64,000 nt of DNA, taken from positions 41,783,556 through 41,847,555 of the forward strand of contig JAVGWX010000014.1 of NCBI GenBank assembly GCA_036924085.1, given 5' to 3'. The stretch comes from Ariolimax columbianus. Taxonomy: Eukaryota > Mollusca > Gastropoda > Stylommatophora > Arionidae. Shown one piece after another: positions 11,656 to 22,760 of the stretch. The position numbers and the translations under genes were made by a program. Under the pieces are notes generated by a model. That model saw only the letters and a program-made list of their open reading frames with translations, did no database searches and was not told the DNA's origin. Numbering within the stretch: position 1 is the first letter of the stretch; every line of letters begins with the position of its first letter.

Positions 11656-12000
11656 AGTGCATTGACTGATAATCAATTGAATGCAAAATAGTGCACTGAC
11701 TGCCACATAATGTACTGGCTGAAAGGTAATGTATTACCTGTAAGATAATATATTAACTATAAGGTAATGCACTGACTGTAAGGTAAAACACTGACTATAT
11801 GTTAGTGCACTGAATGTATTTTAGTGCACCGATTGTAAGTTGTTGTATCGAATGTAAATAAATGTCATGTATACAAGATATGCATTGACTGTGAAGTATG
11901 ACACTATTTGTAAAATGGTGCACTAACGGGAAAATAGTGCACTAACTGTAACATAATGAAATGACTAGAGTTATGCAATGACTGTAAGATAATGCAGACC
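11655..12000. repeat. Degenerate ~20-bp repeat around gcactgactgtaag
   Basis: Repeated gtaatgcactgactgtaag-like words with variable spacing. Strongly diverged. Together with 11270-11345 it suggests an array split by SINE-C. Confidence 0.65.
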
Positions 12001-12009
12001 AGCGTTTCT

Positions 12010-12155
12010 TTGAATAATTTCTCTACTGATGACATTGCTTGCTCCGAACCGCTCAGTCTGGCGCACTGTCATCGTAGATAGTGCTTGCAATACTGAGCAG
12101 AGGACCAACACTGCGGAACAGGAAAAGCGAGTTTCACGAAATGACAGAATACATC
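12010..12155 (+). pseudogene. zf-LINE-1 C-terminal fragment, left part (interrupted)
   Basis: Plus frame LAPNRSVWRTVIVDSA followed by EQEKRVSRNDRI matches the pre-terminal region of the copy at 36740-37043 (LAPNRSAWCTAV, EKRAARKERM). The remainder of this copy resumes at 13160 after an antisense insertion of another LINE. In the wider family this stretch precedes a C2H2-like finger at the C-terminus of an endonuclease/RT protein. Confidence 0.75.
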
Positions 12156-13160
12156 ATGATTATCAAAGGCGTCTCGGTCTATATAGAACATGCGCGTGGC
12201 GCCCTGTAGGTTTTTTTACAGCTGTCTCCTGTATTTCCACACTGTCTGCTATGGTTGTAAAGGCTGATCCGCGAGTGACAGTCCCTGTCACAGATCGTAC
12301 AACCATACTGAGGAGGCTGGCTTGCCTGGCTGTTTCTTGGTCTCTTCAGTCTTTCTCTTTTCTCTGCAGCCAGATGACCTATACGAGCGTCAGCAGCCAC
12401 TATTCCCCATCCAACTGTCTCCGGATAGCTCGATTCTGAGCAATTTCTTCCCAGCCCTCGGATTGGATGATGGGGATACTCAGATGTCGACACATGTGAG
12501 TGCGGCGCAGTTCAGGACCAAGATCATCTGATGACCTGCCCCAACCTCCCTGAAACCTGTGACATGAACGACATGATGGAGGCAAACGACAAGGCAGTTC
12601 AAGTTGCTGAATACTGGACGGATGATGTGTGACATGGTGTTTGGACACGGAAAGTAAGTCAATAAGTATGTCCCTCTTGCATACGTCCTTGTGTGTGAAA
12701 ACCGATTCATCTAACTCCAATGACTAGCTGTCCATAATGGCTGTCCTTCGGCAGCCTCTCGTCGTCATTCGATAAACATGTACCAATCACCGTAGACGTC
12801 GCTGGCTTAACATCGAGTACATCTTGTGGGTGTTTGCTCTCTGTAAGACCGTATGATGTGACACTCTCTCTTTCCACCCAATCCTCATTATACGCCGTAG
12901 ACACCTTATGTAAAAGGTGTTCACCCGCCGTTCCTGTTTATTGTAAGTGCTCCAAGTCTCGCTTCCATACATGAGAATGCCAAGAAAGCAGGTCTGATAG
13001 ACCCGGACCTTGGTGTAGTGAGACATCGCAATGTTTTCCTAGACTCTCTTCGTCAGGCGGGTCATGGCGGTACTTGCCCTGCAAAGCCTACTGTCTATCT
13101 CTTTCTCCAGCGAGAAAGTGTTGTTGATGGCAGACCTCAGAAAAGTGAAACTGCTAATCA
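12156..13160 (-). mobile_element. zf-LINE-2, 5'-truncated, nested inside zf-LINE-1
   Basis: Read on minus from about 13160: STAMTRLTKRV, then a stop where Trp is expected, then ENIAMSHYTKVRVYQTCF, MYGSETWSTYNKQERRVN, RCLRRIMRIGWKERVSHHTV, MYSMLSQRRLR and FTHKDVCKRDIL. It ends in a finger-like CTICDRDCHSRISLYNHSRQC (C-x2-C-x12-H-x3-C). This order is that of the RT thumb and C-terminus of a widespread invertebrate endonuclease/RT LINE. The 3' end keeps ggcgccacgcgcatgttcta, shared with the copy at 15795. Stops and frameshifts make it a dead copy. No clear TSD was found. Confidence 0.82.
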
Positions 13161-13330
13161 CTTACGCTGTTTCTGTGTGCCTTGCATGCGCTCAAGTTTG
13201 TCACGTTCAGATCGAGCTGCATATTCATAAACTGTCTCATCGGAATAATCAAGTCTGACTGACACCATCTTCGCTTGCGCTGGACAAATAATTAACTAAC
13301 TAATTAACTAGCTAACTATTGATTGATTTG
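13160..13330 (+). pseudogene. zf-LINE-1 C-terminal fragment, right part, with tail
   Basis: The plus frame VCLACAQVCHVQIELHIHKL and following SH gives C-x2-C-x12-H-x3-H. It is aligned with VCPTCSRVCHAQIGLYSHIQ in the 36.9-kb copy. It continues into caccatcttcgcttgcgctg and an aactaactaa-type tail (13270-13320). It completes the copy that starts at 12010. Confidence 0.78.
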
Positions 13331-13727
13331 TTTGATTGGCACCCTGTCAGTCTCGAGAGACAATGCACTTTACGCTAGAGAGGAGACAGTCAGTTGTTAC
13401 CCTTGCTTTTGTTTGACGCATCTTGTCTTCCCCTACCTACAGACCAACACACAAAGCCTGCCTACAGCCGGATCTGTCTATGGCAAGTTCCTCCCAGTTG
13501 CAGGTATTCATATCCTTCAGGATAGCTTTGCAAAAATATGTATAGCGGAGGAAGGGTCTATCTTTGTTACGCTTCCCCGTGGTCAACTCTCCGTATAAGA
13601 TATCTTTTGATATTCGCCAATCCTCTATTCTGCACAGGTGATTACTGCGATGGATGTTACTCAGGAAATCTCCCTAGAAATATTTGGGCTCTCCATGGTA
13701 TTAAACGGCACACATGGGTGGACAACT
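13331..13727. other. Unclassified sequence
   Basis: Contains gtctcgagagacaatgcact and a run of possible minus-strand coding character with stops, but I cannot assign a family. It precedes the 31-bp array directly. Confidence 0.35.
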
Positions 13728-14560
13728 AAGTATATAGAGTAGTGACAGTAGCTAAGACACGTTTATAGAGTAGTGGCAGTAGCTAAGGTACGTTTATAGA
13801 GTAGTGACAGTAGCTAAGACACGTTTATAGAGTAGTGACAATAGCTAAGACACGTTCATAGAGTAGTGGTTGTAGCTAAGGCACATTCATAGAGTAGTGA
13901 CAGTAGCTAAGGTACGTTTATAGAGTAGTGACAGTAGCTAAGACACGTTCATATAGCAGTGGCAATAGCTAAGACACTTTTATAGAGTAGTGGCAATAGC
14001 TAAGACACTTTCATAGATTAGTGGCAGTAGCTAAGACACGTTCATAGAGTAGTGGTTGTAGCTAAGACACGTTTATAAAGTAGTGCAGTAGCTAAGACAC
14101 ATTTATAGAGTAGCGACAGTAGCTAAGACACATGTATAAAGTAATGACATTAGATAAGACACATGTAGAGCATATAGACAGTAGTTAAGACATGCATATA
14201 GATTGATGGCAGTACCTAGGACACGTGTATAGAGTAATGATAGCAGCTAAGACACGTTTATAGAGTAATAGCAGTAACTAGGACACGTTGATAGAGTAAT
14301 GGCAGTAGCAAAAGCACGTTCATGTAGTAATGCAGTAGCTATAAGACGTGTATAAAGTAATAAAGTAGCTAAGACACGCCTATAAAATAATGCAGTAGCT
14401 ATGAGAGGTGTATAGTGTAACGAGAGTATATAGGTTACGTAAATATAGTAATGGTAGTAGTGGGGACAAGTACTTGTATATCGAGTAATGACAATATATA
14501 ACACGTATATTAAGCAATGTCAATATCTATAAGACGTACATTAATGTAGTGAACACGTAT
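13728..14560. repeat. 31-bp minisatellite, about 26 copies
   Basis: Unit gtttatagagtagtgacagt plus agctaagacac, period 31 bp (13761, 13792 and onward). Left copies are homogeneous. Right copies from about 14150 drift in sequence and length, with single-base losses. Confidence 0.92.
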
Positions 14561-14991
14561 ATTAAATAATTCCAATAGCTAAAACGCGCATTTTAAATAT
14601 TCGAGTTCCAAAACTCATATCTTTCTAGCAGCACGGTGCTTACGATATTTCAATGTCGGTGTTTCTAATTATGATTTGTCTATTAAATAGACTGTACTGT
14701 GAGATTAGTTCAAATAGTAGATGGTATAAATCTGCATCGTCAGCTCGTGTTGCAGATCGTCCCTCGACAGACTCATTTGTAAGGCTGAATCACGGTTTAA
14801 ACATAATGGTGCCATAGTTTTTTATTTGGCGAATTTATGACAGGCGAATGAAGAAGGTAGTGAATGAAGCTAATTGTGTTTTTCTGTTGTCTGGTGTGGT
14901 TTGCTCGAGTGTTAATATACCAGGAGGCTTCAAATTCAAACAAAAACCTAAAAAGTGAGAAAGACATTAGAAAAACGTAGCCTTTCTACCG
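14561..14991. other. No recognisable feature
   Basis: Unique-looking spacer between the 31-bp array and the foldback element. Confidence 0.4.
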
Positions 14992-15611
14992 TAACTTGCT
15001 AATTTGGTTGCTAAAGATGCCAAGAGTGTCTTGCACGTGCCATCACGCTGCAGACGAATAACATGGCGCCATAATTGAAGTTAAAAGATGGCAGAGCCAC
15101 TATTGGCATGCGCCAAAGAGTAGCAGCGTTTTGTTGTCCGTTTTTTAAGCAGCAAAGGGGTGACACCTATAGAAATGCGTCGATGAATGAAGGTCAAGTT
15201 TAGTGATGCGCACCTTTCACTCCAGGTAGGGTATGAGTGGAGTAGAAAGTACACAAATGGAGTGAGGTTTGTGACAGACTGTTCAGATCGGGCCAGGCAC
15301 ACCGAGTAGTGACACCAGATTCGATTGCAGCCCGTGACCTCATGTTAAAAAAAAAATCGCCGATTGACTTAGAGTGAAATTGATGCATCACCGTACCGCA
15401 TCTTCATTCGATGAGTGTCTTTAGGTTTCATCCCTTCGCTGCTGAAACAAAACAAAAACAAACTGATAACAGAACGCTGCTCCTTGTTGGTGCATGTCAT
15501 TAGATGGGCAGCCATCTTTTAACTGCAATTATGATGTCATGATGTTCGTCTGCACCGGGATGGCATGTGCAGAACACTCTTGACATCCTTAGCAACCATA
15601 TCAACAAGTTA
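14992..15611. mobile_element. Foldback / long-TIR DNA element, ~620 bp
   Basis: The left arm from taacttgctaatttggttgc pairs with the right arm ending gcaaccatatcaacaagtta. Similarity continues inward through tgcagacgaa, aaaagatgg, agcagcgtt and a gtgatgc region, so each arm is about 250 bp with only a short centre. There is no transposase frame. The termini are bordered by TA, which would suit a TA-targeting transposon, but the exact ends are uncertain. A related half-arm lies at 63440-63565. Confidence 0.78.
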
Positions 15612-15794
15612 TAATACAAAGCCATGGTTTTATCTCACTTTTAGTGTTTTTATTCAAAGCAGCCTCATATATATGTGTAGTAGCGATAATTATGAGCTGG
15701 CAGCTGTACAACAATTCATTTACCTGGCGCCCCTCATCGATAACAATATATCTTTAAAATATATACAGTCTCATTTGGTAAAGCCATGATGACG
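15612..15794. other. Short spacer
   Basis: Nothing recognisable between the foldback element and the LINE fragment. Confidence 0.4.
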
Positions 15795-16100
15795 CCATAA
15801 GAGGGCTGGGAAGAAATTGCTCAAGATCGAGCTATCTGGAGACAGTCAGTTGGAGGGGGCATAGTGGCTGCTGGCGCTCGTAGATGTCTTCTGGCTGCAG
15901 AGAAAAGAGAAAGACTGAAGAGATCAAGGAACAGCCAGGCAAGCCAGCCTCCTCAGTATGGTGGTACGATCTGTGGCAGGTACTGTCACTTGCGGATCGG
16001 CCATTACAGCCACACTAGACTGTTGAAATACAGGAGATAAAGCGTGAAAGAACCTTCAGGGCGCCACGCACATGGTCTATAGAAACGCCTATGATGATTG
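15795..16100 (+). pseudogene. zf-LINE-2 C-terminal fragment, second copy
   Basis: Plus frame EGWEEIAQDRAIWRQSV, LLAAEKRERLKRSRNSQASQ and PPQYGGTICGRYCHLRIGHY matches the minus-strand copy at 12180-12470. The second cysteine pair is altered (GTIC), so the finger is damaged. It ends with cagggcgccacgcacatggt and tatgatgattgtg. Confidence 0.8.
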
Positions 16101-16620
16101 TGTAAAGGGTACTCACACTAAGAACCAAGACCATAATTCACAATGCTTGTGTCGTACTGACGTTCGTTAATGGTACCGAGACATGGGCAACCGATGCCAA
16201 ACAAGAGCACACGCTTAACATCTTACAGCTACGGTGACTGTGGTCCATTCTTTGAATTATATGTAATGACCGAGTGACAAATGCAGAAGTGCACTCTCGC
16301 ACCGGTCTCCCGTGCATGTATGCTCTGCTTATAGACAGCGAAGTCTGCGATGGCTTGGTTATGGCACATGGAAGATAATCGCCCTCACAAAGTTATCCTC
16401 TAAGCTGATGGCGAGGGAACAGTCTACCGACCACAGTTGAGGTTCACAGATGTGTGTACGGGTCATATGAAAGGTCATGTACACGAAGCTGCAGACTAAC
16501 TCAAATGGAGATGTACCCATAACAGCCACCTCACTCCCGGTGAAGAGAATATATTGCAATACTGGGAAGTGAAACGACATCAGCGCAAGGAGAAAGAAGA
16601 CAAAAAATAGCTTCAGCAGA
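16101..16620 (+). pseudogene. zf-LINE RT-thumb fragment
   Basis: Plus reading LRTKTIIHNACVVLTFVNGT, ETWATDAKQEHTLNILQLR and DRVTNAEVHSRTGLPCMYAL, interrupted by stops, matches the LINE thumb region (ETW, RxxTL/LN, DRVTNxxVLxRxGLPSMYALL). It follows the C-terminal fragment at 15795, so the two are separate insertions or a rearranged tandem. Confidence 0.68.
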
Positions 16621-17591
16621 GATTTATTAGCCCGCTAAGGTCTTAACACCCATTTTTATTAATTTTTTTGTATTTACTCCTGGGTACTAGGCTTCGTGTT
16701 TGTTATGTAAAAGAAGCCAAGGTGACTACAGCAGAAATCACCTCTAAGACTTTCTCTGGTACTCAATACTTGAGGCTTGATCGACCCCGCACCCGTTTGC
16801 GATCAAGAAACTATTCCGAATCACGTTAGGGCTGAGCCTATATCACTGGGCTAGGTAAACAGTGCACGAATCAGACCGTTTCATCGTTGTAATGTGTCTA
16901 AATATAACGGAAGTTCTATATTAAACACTGCCCACGGGAATAAGTTAAACAAACATACAGAAGGTTAGTGGTCTACTGCTGGAGTTGCAGGTGTGGACCG
17001 CAGGGACCAGATCAATATAACCATGTGTACTGCAGCAAATATTTCTCTCCATCGGGCTTGATAAAGCTCTCTTAATTACAAAAATTGGATTGACGTATCC
17101 CGTCCACAAGCTGTACAGCCATTGTCCAAGACCACATGAAACAGGCGCTATTTGTACAAAACAAACAACTGAATAATATAACACAAAAGGTGGAACAATA
17201 TGGCTCAATATTAATTGAGAAAAATAATAATCGCGACGTCCAGATGAAACAGCGACGAGAAATCTAGCCATAAGTGATGGGACAAAAGTATGAAACGGTG
17301 GTTACCAAAATAATATATAATATTGGTGTCCCCTCGAGATTGTGGTTAACCATTGAGGTAACAATGAGAGCTTTCAGTAAGTCTCGCCGTCACAACGCGC
17401 CAGCCAGGTAGCTTGATGTATAACATAACAAAGAGAGGAAATCCCAGCTCTTGATTTCTGATTTAATTAAGCCTGGTATGATCTGATGAAATATATGAAC
17501 GGTTCGAAACCCACTGGAGGGCGAAGGATACCTAAAGCTTGTCAATGTAACGAGTGCCAATAAGCTTGTGCTTTTTGTTGCTTTTGTTAAC
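16621..17591. other. No recognisable gene
   Basis: The minus frame at 16945-17271 (108 codons) has hydrophobic stretches but no motif I recognise. No repeat seen. Confidence 0.4.
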
Positions 17592-17936
17592 TACGAGGCG
17601 TGTTCAAATGAAACCAAACTGCAACACGTGATCATATGTACGATGGGCATGACGTTACCATACATTGCCTGCATTCTGCGATGAATGTCAACTGGTCAAC
17701 AACCGTCAGCTGTCCGAATGACAGGTCGCTGATCAACTCTGGCCCACACCCTACCACACACGCAAAGTTTTCAGTGGTCTACTGAGAAAACTATGAGTCG
17801 AAGGACACTATAATTGTGCAAACTTGAGGGCTGGTATGTGCTGTGCTGTTTACATCAGAAGTGACGTCATCATGCGCATCATACGTATGTTCATTATTTG
17901 CAATTTGGTCCGGTTTCATTTGAACACGCCTCGTAG
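17592..17936. mobile_element. mariner-type MITE with perfect 24-bp TIRs
   Basis: tacgaggcgtgttcaaatga (17592 onward) and its inverse ending at 17935 are perfect over 24 bp and remain complementary a few bases beyond. The ends can be read as TA plus CGAGGCGTG, the TA duplication expected of mariner/Tc1 elements. Inside, the minus strand keeps pieces of a transposase start (RVDQRPVIR and PVDIHRRMQA) that also occur in the 27.3-kb element. Internally deleted and non-autonomous. Confidence 0.85.
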
Positions 17937-18484
17937 TTTCTGACCGAAGTGGTACCATAGATTTAATAAAATAAGAACATCATTCACCTTTACAGTAAAA
18001 TATGACTAAAGAGGGTTACGTGTGGTCCTGGCAACATCATTATGTATAAAGCAATGTTTCGAAAACACAACTGCATTTTACTGGAAGCAGGCTTGTTGTT
18101 AGTTAGTTTTCTCTCCACGTGTGCCGTGGATCGGCGTGGGGAGCTAAAGTCCTCTATCCTTCGCCAAGTGCGTTGCTTGTTGTTGTTGTCATTTAAAGTC
18201 ACTTTTGATGAGTTAAGTTAACTCTAAATAACCATTTTATGATATCATGTTACAGCGATTCCGACCAAGCGTCTCTAAAGAGTGGCTTTGTTCACTCTCA
18301 TTTATCCCTCCAGAGATTTTGTTTCTATCCATGTCTCAAGGATCACATCGTAAGGAGCATTGCAAAAATGAAGCGACAGGTTCGTAGATTCCTATTTTGG
18401 TAACCGTCCAGAACGGTGTTAATGTTCGAGAAGGCTGCCCAGCCGGCGCGGCGACGTCTTGTCAGTTCAGGTTATTCTTCATAT
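17937..18484. other. No recognisable feature
   Basis: Spacer. Nothing supported on either strand. Confidence 0.4.
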
Positions 18485-18725
18485 TGAGGAGGCGAATTCC
18501 GTGACGAGGTGGCTAAGCCGTCGTCCTCGTGATCGGGTGGTGTGGGTTCGACTCCTGACTCCGCCGTCTTTTTCATGGGTGCTTGATGCGGAGTCCCCTG
18601 CATATCGTAGTCGCTCCCTAGTCGTCTTGTCCTTGACTTGCTACTGGAGTTGGCGGCTCGAGACGAGAGAGTGAGGATAGAAAGTAGCGCATTTAATCCT
18701 TACTTAAAATAGCGCTATCAAAATT
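18485..18725 (+). mobile_element. SINE-C-like element with tRNA-like head
   Basis: gacgaggtggctaagccg resembles a box A region and tgggttcgactcc a box B. The body ends with gagacgagagagtgaggata and gcgcatttaatcc, alignable with SINE-C (agagagtgagattgatga and gcgcatt). It is more diverged than the other SINE-C copies. Confidence 0.6.
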
Positions 18726-18794
18726 AATTATGTCATCATCGTCTACTATCGACGGCGGCCTTTGAGGAGTCGGCTAAATTAGATCCTCTTGTTA

Positions 18795-18975
18795 ACATCA
18801 TCTAACCACACATAGAAAAGGAAAACTGGACGGACAACAATTGGCGTGACAGTTGTGCAATATTTTGGTCTTCGAGACATCCATCTCCAGTCCAGCTTTC
18901 CTGTCCTCACCATTCACGGTTTGGATGCGAGAATTGAGACAACAGATGGTTGGACACAAAGAACTAGGTTGAGAA
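18795..18975 (-). pseudogene. Small LINE RT fragment
   Basis: Minus reading LNSRIQTVNGEDRKAGLEMD followed by VSKTKIL resembles the RT palm segment after FADD (LxxxxxxxGLxMNxxKTKxL) found in CR1- and RTE-type LINEs. Short, so only tentatively assigned. Confidence 0.45.
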
Positions 18976-19831
18976 ATGTATAAACCGATATGGATATCGT
19001 GAACGTAAGTATATACGGTTGGTGAGGGCCGAACAAAATGGTGGGTGTTTGTTGCTGTCATGATAGAGTTTATGTTGCTATCTGATAACTTTGTCCAGCA
19101 TTGAGCATTCATTTTATACGAGGACGATTATGCGATAGTCTTGAAAGTGGAATTTCGAAAACAAGGCATGGCACTAACAGTATAAATCAAGATCACATTG
19201 GCAATCCCGTTTACGATAGTCCGCGTGCAGTGCTATAGTAGAAAATGATAAGGCGAGGCTGCGGTAGTACTGAGGATCAAAATACATCACGTAACGTAAG
19301 GCGCAGATACCGTGGTAAGACGAAAACCATAATGAAATATATGTTACGTCCTGAAGGCCTTCGTCGGGCACAACATACAATACAAATGTGAGCTAACATC
19401 TCATGGCAGAATATACGCAAACATCAAGAAGAGAAATGAACACATAACGAAGTGTGGGAAGGTACTTACCTGAATACACACTGACTCGATCATATTTTCA
19501 TGCTTTCTTTGAAAAATAAGAAAATGATTCGTAGATCGGACTTTGCTGCACCAAGACGTATCCATACCTGTTCCGTCTCTTACAATGATGAAAAATTTCG
19601 TCGACAGAACAGGAACTCCGTAGCTAAGAAGCTTTTTACTGACTTCATTAGATACTGATTTACAGCCGGGTTGACTGTGACAGCGGCTTTACAGTGAAAA
19701 ATAAAACACGGCTGTGCCTTGTATGACCACATCGTGGTTTGAACCCTGGTACTTTGTGATTGTAAGCACAGTTCACAACGTGATGGCTATACACTTCTTA
19801 ATGCTCTCTTACTTTTAATTTATCATGTTGT
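18976..19831. other. No recognisable feature
   Basis: Spacer. Short frames lack motifs. Confidence 0.4.
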
Positions 19832-20165
19832 GTTCTTCAAAGTTACCGATCAGACTTGTGTTCCCTGTTCATGTCTTTCTGATGTACGCGTCTCTTCTTC
19901 AAAGTTACCGATCAGACGTGTGTACACTGTTCATGTCTTTCTGATGTACGCGTCTCTTCTTCAAAGTTACCGATCAGACTTGTGTTCCCTGTGCATGTCT
20001 TTCTGATGTACGCGTCTCTTCTTCAAAGTTACCGATCCGACGTGTGTACACTGTTCATGTCTTTCTGATGTACGCGTCTCTTCTTCAAAGTTACCGATCC
20101 GACGTGTGTACACTATTCCTGTCTTTCTAATGTACTCATCTTTTCTTTCACGTTGTGGTGTCTCT
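19832..20165. repeat. 63-bp tandem repeat, about 5 copies
   Basis: Units begin ttcttcaaagttaccgatc (19832, 19895 and onward) and carry catgtctttctgatgtacgc. Period 63 bp. A minus-strand frame gives 21-residue repeats (GNFEEETRTSERHEQ-like) only because 63 is divisible by 3. Confidence 0.9.
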
Positions 20166-20224
20166 TGTTCATGATGCAAATGCAAATAACAATAGGTGGT
20201 AATCCTGGATAAAATGCTGCAACA

Positions 20225-20440
20225 GAGCAGACTGGCTAAGAATAACGGTTGGAAGCTGAACCAGTTCTAAAAAAATGCGTGCTGAAGTCGGATGTGTGGG
20301 ACCGAAAGGTACACATATCGCAGTCAAACTTTAAACAACGACATAACGCATTCCGTTCTCTGGACTATATTCTGATACTTAAACCCTTTTCAGGGCTTGG
20401 TAGCGAGAGATTTAAAACGAACGAAGCCATGCCAGGAAGC
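20225..20440 (+). mobile_element. SINE-B copy 2
   Basis: Contains aaaaatgcgtgctgaagtcg, gtgggaccgaaagg, ccgttctctggact and agggcttggtagcgagag, and ends at aaaacgaacgaag. The aaaaatgcgtgctgaagtcg core is shared with SINE-A. Confidence 0.75.
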
Positions 20441-20689
20441 CAAACCAAAAGAGATGGAGAAAGAATCAAACAAGTAAATCTGTATGCTGTTTACATATTT
20501 ACGCAACATACTGACAACATATGCCAGATGTGAGGATAAAGACGCCCAGCAGTGCATGAGCTGAGGGGGTCAGCGACTCAAAGCTGACTGCTGTCAGCGC
20601 CAGCAACGCAGAGGTACCAAGACCTGTATAGACCTCCTCTGGTGTTCATGGATAACAGGCAAGAACATGGCAGTCTGGCTAAGGAAAAG

Positions 20690-20895
20690 CGATTGAAGAG
20701 GGAAGGCTAACCAGGTACCCAAAAATGTCTTCTGAAGTCGGACTGAAAGCTGCAAATATATCAGCCAAGCTGAGAACTACGATACGACGCAATCCGTTCT
20801 CCGGACAACATCCTGCTACTTGCAAAGCTCTTTTTAGGGCTTGGTAGTTGGAGATTGAGAATGAACGAACGATCGAAGAAGAATAAGAAAATGCC
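20690..20895 (+). mobile_element. SINE-B copy 3
   Basis: Same family as the copy 250 bp upstream and in the same orientation: tcttctgaagtcggactgaa, ccgttctccggacaacatcc, agggcttggtagttgg, gaatgaacgaacg, then a short gaagaagaataag tail. Confidence 0.75.
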
Positions 20896-21785
20896 AGATG
20901 TGATACAGAGATTAAAAAAACTGATTGCATTATCCCAAAAACTTTCACTGAGATCAGCACTTTAATCCAAAGCCGTCAGGAAAAGGCAAATGAAATGTAT
21001 GTGACGTAACAGAAGAAGAAATGGTTTGGAGGAATGTGTTCTGTTTGGATAAATGCGTGGAAGAAGAGAACGGGAAAGACATAAATAGATACACATGCAA
21101 GGTTTAAACAACTGAACAACAAACAACATCATTAACAACGACAACGTCATTAGTCTATCAACAAAAAGAGAAGATAAAGCGGATCAAGCTGGGCATTTAT
21201 CTGTCTTCCCTCTGACGTCCATACCAAGTTAGTTTTTGTAATGGTATCTGATACTTTCCTTAGGACATCACCTTTCAAATTCTAACGTCAACCGACCACG
21301 ATGTTGTTCGCGTCTTCTGGATCGCTCCCGACATGCAAGTTTTGTTTTGGCGATGGCTTGTTCCAGAAAATTATGTGAATCTTTGTATGCAGGTCGATGG
21401 AAAAGATGACAATTTTGATGTTTCTCTTTCTGTAAAAAAACGGCATGACTCGACTAAAGAAGCTTGCGTCTGTAGCGGACAATAACGGCAGGACATTTTC
21501 CACAATATGTGTCTTGTTTGCGTATCTCACATTAAATGGAATGGTGTACTAGCGAATAGAAATCTGGAGTTATGAGCGGGATAACAACTTATACAACGGT
21601 GGACAGAGCAGGCAATCTAGATATGGATAGGAAAGCTTAGTAATATGCATGTACCCATTCATGCTCTAGGTAAAAGCCCACAGAGAAAGCACTGAAAAGG
21701 AAGGGAGGGGGGGGGCGGCAAGAACAAAATGACGAAGAACGATGGCAGAAACAGGGCAACTGGTACCTCGTTGGTATAACTCAAA
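20896..21785. other. No recognisable feature
   Basis: Spacer. A G-run at about 21703-21716 is the only unusual composition. Confidence 0.4.
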
Positions 21786-21955
21786 AAGGTAAATAGGTAA
21801 GTTGGTTGGTCGGTAGGTAGGTATGTATGTAAGTAAGTAGGTAGGTAGGTAGGTAGGTAGGTATTAAGTTGGTAGGTAGGTATTAAGTAGGTAGGTAGGT
21901 ATTAAGTAAGTAGGTAGGTATTAAGTAGGTAGGTAGGTAGGTAGGTAGGTAGGCA
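21786..21955. repeat. GGTA microsatellite with tattaagt interruptions
   Basis: Runs of ggta/aggt separated by a recurring ggtattaagtaggta higher-order unit, showing that the tetranucleotide and its interruption were amplified together. Confidence 0.9.
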
Positions 21956-22639
21956 GGCCTCTTAGATGACAATAGGCCTTCACGCCAACTGCCCCAGAGC
22001 ACAACGAGTGGCTGAATCGGAGGATTCATGCAGCGAAGATTATGTTTTTTTTCTGATTTGACCTAACGAGTTGGTACAAAGATGGCCGCTGGAACTGGTC
22101 CATGACGATGAGGTTTATTTCCCAGTTTTGACGTCCATGACTGGCTTTAAGAGATGTTTGAGCAGCGATGTCTCCGACAAAACAGCCCACACGTTCAAGT
22201 AAGACCAAACGGCGGCGGTTTATTTTAGTAAGTGTGCTTTGAAGACCTGCCTTTGATTTCATCGTTTAAGACCCGGTTATACCAGTGAATGTGTCTCTAG
22301 CTGCATGTGGGAAATGTGTCGATGTGCTTGTTTGATCACCGTCTAGGATAGTCCATGTTTACAAATGCACTGCAGGATCGGACGACACAAGTTATGTAAA
22401 ACGGTATTCTTTCTTTTAGTGAAACCCTCTGATGATTTCAGACTCAACGCAGAGCATTTATATAGGCGCCAGTCAAGACGACTCTACCATTCATATCCGG
22501 ATGACTTCGTGCATCGGATCTATATGATGCCCAGGTAGATACATTCCTTATTGAAGATTAAATAGATTAAAAAAAGAAGACAGCTCTCTCAAGTACAAAT
22601 CAAGGAGAACCAGATGATAACAACTATGATATTCTCTGC
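21956..22639. other. No recognisable feature
   Basis: Spacer. The minus frame at 22026-22262 has no recognised motif. Confidence 0.4.
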
Positions 22640-22760
22640 GGTCAAGTGGTCAAACCGTTTGCCTAGTAATCAGACGGTCGAGGTTCGAATTCAAGCTCTT
22701 ACGGTCAGTTAATGGTGTAATTTTTTTTTTTGAGATCCTAGGGTTCATTGCTAACGTTAC
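22640..22760 (+). mobile_element. tRNA-like SINE head
   Basis: ggtcaagtggtcaaaccg resembles box A plus D arm. ccgtttg...cagacgg can form an anticodon-type stem around cctagtaat. gaggttcgaattc is a near-canonical box B. The acceptor stem does not close, so this looks like a SINE head or tRNA pseudogene and not a tRNA gene. Confidence 0.5.

Noticed and set aside
12029..12439. 136-codon plus frame read as one protein
   Set aside because: Only its first ~42 codons are zf-LINE-1. The rest is antisense through the inserted zf-LINE-2.
22640..22760. Possible functional tRNA gene
   Set aside because: Box B and an anticodon-like stem are present, but the acceptor stem does not pair and the D arm is irregular; more like a SINE head.
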